Of a stretch of DNA of 8,386 nt, positions 5,163 through 8,386 are shown piece by piece. The stretch's first letter is position 1. Each line of letters opens with the position of its first letter. Position numbers and translations under genes: made by a program. The stretch is from contig MIBM01000185.1 in assembly GCA_001830645.1 (NCBI GenBank), forward strand, positions 1-8,386, read 5' to 3'. The notes beneath the pieces were generated by a model. It did not search any database, had not been told where the DNA came from, and saw only the letters and a list, made by a program, of their open reading frames with translations. The DNA comes from Spirochaetes bacterium RIFOXYC1_FULL_54_7. Lineage in GTDB: Bacteria > Spirochaetota > Spirochaetia > Treponematales > UBA12059.

Positions 5163-6821
5163 ATGTCCAAGCCAAACACCAAACGACAGATAACGTCAGT
5201 TGAAACCCATCCAACTGACAGGCAGCAGCCGATAAAAAAAGGCTTCTCTTTCAAGTCCTTTCTCATGAACCTGGCGGCAGTCCTGCTGGCCTCGGTCCTG
5301 TTTGCCGCTTCGTTTCCAAACCTGCTGTTCGAGAACGGGCTGCCCTTGCTGGCCTGGGTAGCCTACGTTCCTGTCTTCTGGCTGATCCGGCGGGTGTCCC
5401 TTGGAGCCTCCATCCTGTGGGGCGCTTTCTATGGGTATGCGGCCTATGGCCTGTTCAACTACTGGCTCAGCGTCTTCCATCCCCTGGCGGGGCTTATCGT
5501 CGGGACCATCTACATGGTCTATCTGGCCCTGCTGTTCCCTCTGCTCAAGGCTTCTTCCCTGTTGTTCCCGCGCCGGGCCTACCTGGTGCAGTGGCTCTTG
5601 TGGATGGGTTACGAGTACCTGCGAACCCTTGGCTTCCTGGGCTATGCCTACGGCATAACCGGCTACACCCAGTGGTCCATGATCACCCTGATACAGATTG
5701 CCTCCATCTTCGGGGTCTGGGCTGTCTCGGCTCTGGTGGTGTTCCCATCGGCGGTGATCGGCAACGGCTTGCATGGCGGGCTGAGCGGTTTTGTGAAAAA
5801 AGAACGGGTGGCTGTTGGTGTATGGTCCCTGGCCTTGGTGGCGGCCCTGGTGTATGGGGTGGTGTCGCCTGTTGACTACAGCGAAGCGCCTACGGCCAGG
5901 TTGGCTTTGATCCAGGACAGCACCGATCCCTGGCGCGGCGGATTCGAGGCATACAAACGGAATTTTGCCACCCTCAGGAGCCTGTCCCTGGACGCCCTCT
6001 CGGAGGATCCCAAGCCCGATCTGGTTGTGTGGTCGGAGACGGCCTTTGTTCCCAGAATCCACTGGCACCTGACCTACCAGGAGGATCCTGCGTACCTTGC
6101 CCTGGTCAGGTCCCTTATGGATTTCCTGGGTCAGCAGGATGTGCCCTTTGTCATAGGCAATGACGATGCCAGAAAGGAATCAGGTCCGGACGGTACTTTG
6201 CAGCGGGTGGACTACAATGCAACCATGCTGTTCGAGAAGGGCCAGCTGACCGGCGCATACCGTAAATTGCATCTGGTGCCCTTCACGGAACATTTCCCCT
6301 ATGAGAAACAATTGCCTGCAATCTACCAGGCCCTCAAGAATGCGGACACCCATTTCTGGGACAAGGGCAAGGAGGCCACGGTCTTCGATGTCAATGGCAT
6401 ACGGTTCTCCACCCCCATCTGCTTCGAGGATACCTTCGGCTATCTCTCAAGGCGCTTCACCCGGAACGGGGCGGAGCTCATCGTCAATATGACCAACGAT
6501 GCCTGGGCCAACAGCCTGCCTTCCCAGATGCAGCACTTCAGCATGGCTGTCTTCAGGGCGGTGGAGGGCCGCCGTTCCGTAGCCAGGGCAACCGCATCCG
6601 GCCAGACCTGTGCCATAGACCCCAACGGCCGCATCATCGGCATGGCCGAGCCCTTCAAGGCCACCCGCCTGACCGTTGAGGTACCCTTGATGAAAGCCAG
6701 CACCATCTATACGGCTTATGGGGATTTCCTGGGGCAGTTCTTCCTGGTTGGGGCTCTGCTGGTTTTGCCGCTGGGGGTGGTTGTGCGAATTGTGCGGAAG
6801 AGGAAAAGGCCAGCTGATTGA
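5163..6821 (+). CDS. lnt: Apolipoprotein N-acyltransferase
   Basis: A 552-residue membrane enzyme that transfers an acyl chain from phospholipid to the N-terminal diacylglyceryl-cysteine of lipoproteins, the last step of lipoprotein maturation, on the outer face of the inner membrane. Residues 1-34 are a basic cytoplasmic tail. About six to seven membrane helices span 35-235, then the nitrilase-type domain (about 245-505) and a final helix (about 520-540) followed by a basic tail RIVRKRKR. The catalytic triad is visible: Glu292 in VVWSETAF, Lys368 in YRKLHLVPF and Cys420 in ICFEDTF. All motifs are intact and the length is normal for spirochaetal Lnt. 'YLVQWLLWMGYEYLRTLGFL' and 'YGITGYTQWS' look spirochaetal as I remember the family. 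The ATG at 5163 is preceded by AAGG; Met35 is an unlikely alternative. Confidence 0.95.
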   Translation: MSKPNTKRQITSVETHPTDRQQPIKKGFSFKSFLMNLAAVLLASVLFAASFPNLLFENGLPLLAWVAYVPVFWLIRRVSLGASILWGAFYGYAAYGLFNYWLSVFHPLAGLIVGTIYMVYLALLFPLLKASSLLFPRRAYLVQWLLWMGYEYLRTLGFLGYAYGITGYTQWSMITLIQIASIFGVWAVSALVVFPSAVIGNGLHGGLSGFVKKERVAVGVWSLALVAALVYGVVSPVDYSEAPTARLALIQDSTDPWRGGFEAYKRNFATLRSLSLDALSEDPKPDLVVWSETAFVPRIHWHLTYQEDPAYLALVRSLMDFLGQQDVPFVIGNDDARKESGPDGTLQRVDYNATMLFEKGQLTGAYRKLHLVPFTEHFPYEKQLPAIYQALKNADTHFWDKGKEATVFDVNGIRFSTPICFEDTFGYLSRRFTRNGAELIVNMTNDAWANSLPSQMQHFSMAVFRAVEGRRSVARATASGQTCAIDPNGRIIGMAEPFKATRLTVEVPLMKASTIYTAYGDFLGQFFLVGALLVLPLGVVVRIVRKRKRPAD

Positions 6822-6910
6822 GATTCCAGGCTGGATCAGCGTGACTGGATCCGGATTGGTTGTCACTTCTGGTTTGGCTTGACTCTTTGAATCTTGTCGC
6901 TTGGATGTGG
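6822..6910. other. Convergent intergenic gap
   Basis: These 89 bases separate the convergent lnt and flavodoxin-like genes. One possible hairpin exists (GTGAC and GTCAC, with a long loop of about 18 bases), but there is no T run and no convincing terminator on either strand. Confidence 0.4.
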
Positions 6911-7390
6911 CTACTTGATTCTGGCTGCCAGGGCCTGGACAACGGCCCTCTTTGACGTCTCGTCCAGGTCTTTGGTCGCCATGGAGACCGCATCCAGTTC
7001 GGTATTGCCTTCGAGCAGACTGGTCAGTTGGCCATACAGCCTGTCCAGATACCAGCGGTTCGCGGTCACAAACAGGTAGGTCTTCTTGCCAGCCAGCGGC
7101 GGCTTGGTCTTTAGCCAGTCGCGTACCGGCGATTTCATGTTGAAAGCCATTACCATGGCATGGATGACGATGGTATCGTAGCGTTCCAGATCGACGGCTT
7201 CCAGTTCCGCCACGGTGACTTGGTAATGATCAATGCCCTGGTTTGCGTACACTTCCCCGAAGTACCCAAGATAGGGTTTGGAATTGTCGTTCACCTCGTC
7301 ATAGACATGCAGTACCTCTTTGAGCGCAGGATCAGCTCCGAGTGAAAGGGTTACCAGAATCGTACAGGCTAGTATAACCATTCGTTTCAT
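6911..7390 (-). CDS. Secreted flavodoxin-fold protein without FMN loop
   Basis: A 159-residue protein with a likely Sec signal peptide: MKR, then a hydrophobic stretch to about residue 17, with cleavage likely after LGA (A19). The mature part alternates strands and helices like a flavodoxin: 'EVLHVYDEV' (first strand), 'YDTIVIHAMVMAF' (third strand), 'GKKTYLFVTANRWYLDRL' (fourth strand) and a C-terminal helix 'SKRAVVQALAARIK'. The first loop (NDNSKPYLG) lacks the T/SxTGxT phosphate-binding signature of FMN flavodoxins, so FMN binding is doubtful. I infer an exported, possibly periplasmic, protein of unknown role. The start is ATG 7390, after GGGAGGGAG; the next ATG, three codons on, is possible. 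It ends at TAG 6911-6913. It is convergent with lnt, and nothing nearby hints at its partner. Confidence 0.7.
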   Translation of the reverse strand: MKRMVILACTILVTLSLGADPALKEVLHVYDEVNDNSKPYLGYFGEVYANQGIDHYQVTVAELEAVDLERYDTIVIHAMVMAFNMKSPVRDWLKTKPPLAGKKTYLFVTANRWYLDRLYGQLTSLLEGNTELDAVSMATKDLDETSKRAVVQALAARIK

Positions 7391-7411
7391 TCTTTTTCTC
7401 CCTCCCCCTGA

Positions 7412-7439
7412 AGTATAGACGAGCATGCAAACTTTTCCA
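7412..7439 (-). promoter_or_regulatory. Possible promoter of the flavodoxin-like gene
   Basis: On the minus strand TGGAAA (7439-7434, four of six to the -35 consensus), a 16-base spacer and TATACT (7417-7412, five of six to the -10 consensus) lie about 20 bases before the gene's start. The -10 is good and the -35 is weak. Confidence 0.4.
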
Positions 7440-7470
7440 GAAACTCGATCAAGGGCAGTAATCGCAGGAT

Positions 7471-8386
7471 ATGTCTCATATATCGGACATCAAGGCGAAA
7501 GAAGCATTATATGTCTTGTAAGAAATACATGTTCTGGATGAGGTGCAGGAAGTTGTGGGATTCGAGAGGCTCGTCAACTCGCTGAATGCCTCCGGGAAGG
7601 CCGAGGTTTTCATATCGGGATCCAACTCGAAACTGCTTTCAGGCGAGCTGGCCACCTTCCTTACCGGCCGTTATAATACAATTGAAGTGCTGCCCTTATC
7701 GTTTGCCGAACTAGCGAGCCACCATGCTGCAGTAAATCAGGACCTTGCATTGAGTCAGGACGTTGTCAACGATCTCTTTCTGGATTTTATCCGTTTGGGA
7801 GGCTTGCCTGGCCACTTGATGTTTGAATCCAGCCGCACCGTAAAGAATTATCTGCTGGATCTGTATCGATCAATACTGCTGCGGGACGTGGTGGAACGCA
7901 CCAGCATCCGTGATGTAGATCTGTTGCAGTGGTTCATGCTGTACCTGATGCACAATACGGCAAAGGCATTTTCTACCGGCACCATAACGGGATTCCTCAA
8001 GAGCGAGGGCCGGAAACTTTCGAAGGAGACCATCTACAATTACCTTGAGGCCTGAAGGAGTGCATTCCTGGTGCATGGGGTACCACGCTACAATATCAAG
8101 GGCTAAGAGCTGATGAAGACAAACGAAAAATACTTCGTCAACGTCCTTGGCCTACGGGCCTTGTTTTTTGACAATTAGCAGGATATCGGCCAGGCTCTGG
8201 AAAACATCGTCTATCTGGAACTCAGGCGCAGGGGTTATGAGATAACCATTGGCAAGATCGATGGCAGGGAAGTCGGTTTTGTCGTGAGAGACGGACCTAC
8301 GACCAGGTACATCCAGGTGGCTTGTATGTTGGCTGAAGAATCTGTGATCGAGCGGGATTTCGGGGTGTTGGAACGCATTGATGATA
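7471..8386 (+). pseudogene. AAA_14/DUF4143-type ATPase, decayed, 3' end beyond window
   Basis: A single plus-strand frame carries recognisable AAA_14/DUF4143 ATPase sequence from about 7471 to the window end, broken by TAA 7519-7521, TGA 8053-8055, TAA 8104-8106 and TAG 8176-8178. Visible parts are Walker B 'VLDEVQEV', the sensor region 'FISGSNSKLLSGELATFLTG', 'VLPLSFAELA', 'FIRLGGLPG', the DUF4143 helices 'VKNYLLDLYRSILLRDVVER', and the C-terminal 'ALENIVYLELRRRGYEITIG'. The nuclease-like motif usually read as EVDFVA is EVGFVV here, so a key Asp is lost. The Walker A part that should lie some 80-90 codons earlier is absent; the oppositely oriented flavodoxin-like gene lies there instead. Family members are orphan, horizontally mobile ATPases of unclear role. 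The longest open piece, 7522-8055, could make about 170 residues but no ATP site. Confidence 0.88.

Noticed and set aside
7364..7390. Lipoprotein signal (ILAC, Cys9) in the flavodoxin-like protein
   Set aside because: The hydrophobic stretch before Cys9 is only about five residues, too short for a lipoprotein signal peptide. The hydrophobic region continues past it to a better Sec cleavage site.
7424..7549. Short plus-strand frame starting ATG 7424 (about 41 residues)
   Set aside because: No recognisable motif or ribosome site. It overlaps the flavodoxin-like gene's promoter and the ATPase remnant in another frame.

Overview
The window looks like a moderately GC-rich bacterial chromosome segment. 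I infer a spirochaete, mainly because the apolipoprotein N-acyltransferase resembles spirochaetal Lnt proteins as I remember them; no marker gene proves this. Stop codons of all three kinds terminate apparently intact genes (TAA for the acidic-insert protein, TAG for perR and the flavodoxin-like gene, TGA for the YbaN-like gene and lnt), so the standard code is in use.

Layout from left to right. (1) 1-240, minus strand: the first 80 codons of a PLP-dependent serine racemase/threonine dehydratase, running off the window edge. (2) 430-1491, plus: an uncharacterised protein, probably of the DUF6904 type, split by a highly acidic insert that contains an in-frame 9-bp repeat. (3) 1492-2335: a gene graveyard of five remnants side by side. 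They are a DUF2087 domain, the 3' end of an IS3-family insertion sequence carrying a long palindrome, the N-terminus of a second Fur/PerR gene, the C-terminus of a PIN (VapC) toxin and the middle of its Phd-type antitoxin. (4) 2370-4519: a strong promoter preceded by direct repeats, an intact perR peroxide-sensing repressor, a monofunctional catalase directly downstream, and a terminator. The catalase is full length except for one in-frame amber codon. (5) 4582-5049: a small YbaN/DUF454 membrane protein. (6) 5058-6821: a tandem 17-bp hairpin repeat, a good promoter and lnt, for lipoprotein maturation. (7) 6911-7390, minus: a secreted flavodoxin-fold protein without an FMN phosphate loop. (8) 7471-8386: an AAA_14/DUF4143-type ATPase pseudogene with four in-frame stops and no Walker A region, continuing past the window.

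The window mixes working housekeeping genes (perR, ybaN-like, lnt) with strongly decayed accessory DNA. The most notable points are the single amber codon in the catalase beside an intact perR, the compressed graveyard that includes a decayed copy of the same regulator family only about 550 bp from the living one, and the acidic insert of the hypothetical protein. I do not see a convincing new multi-gene system here.
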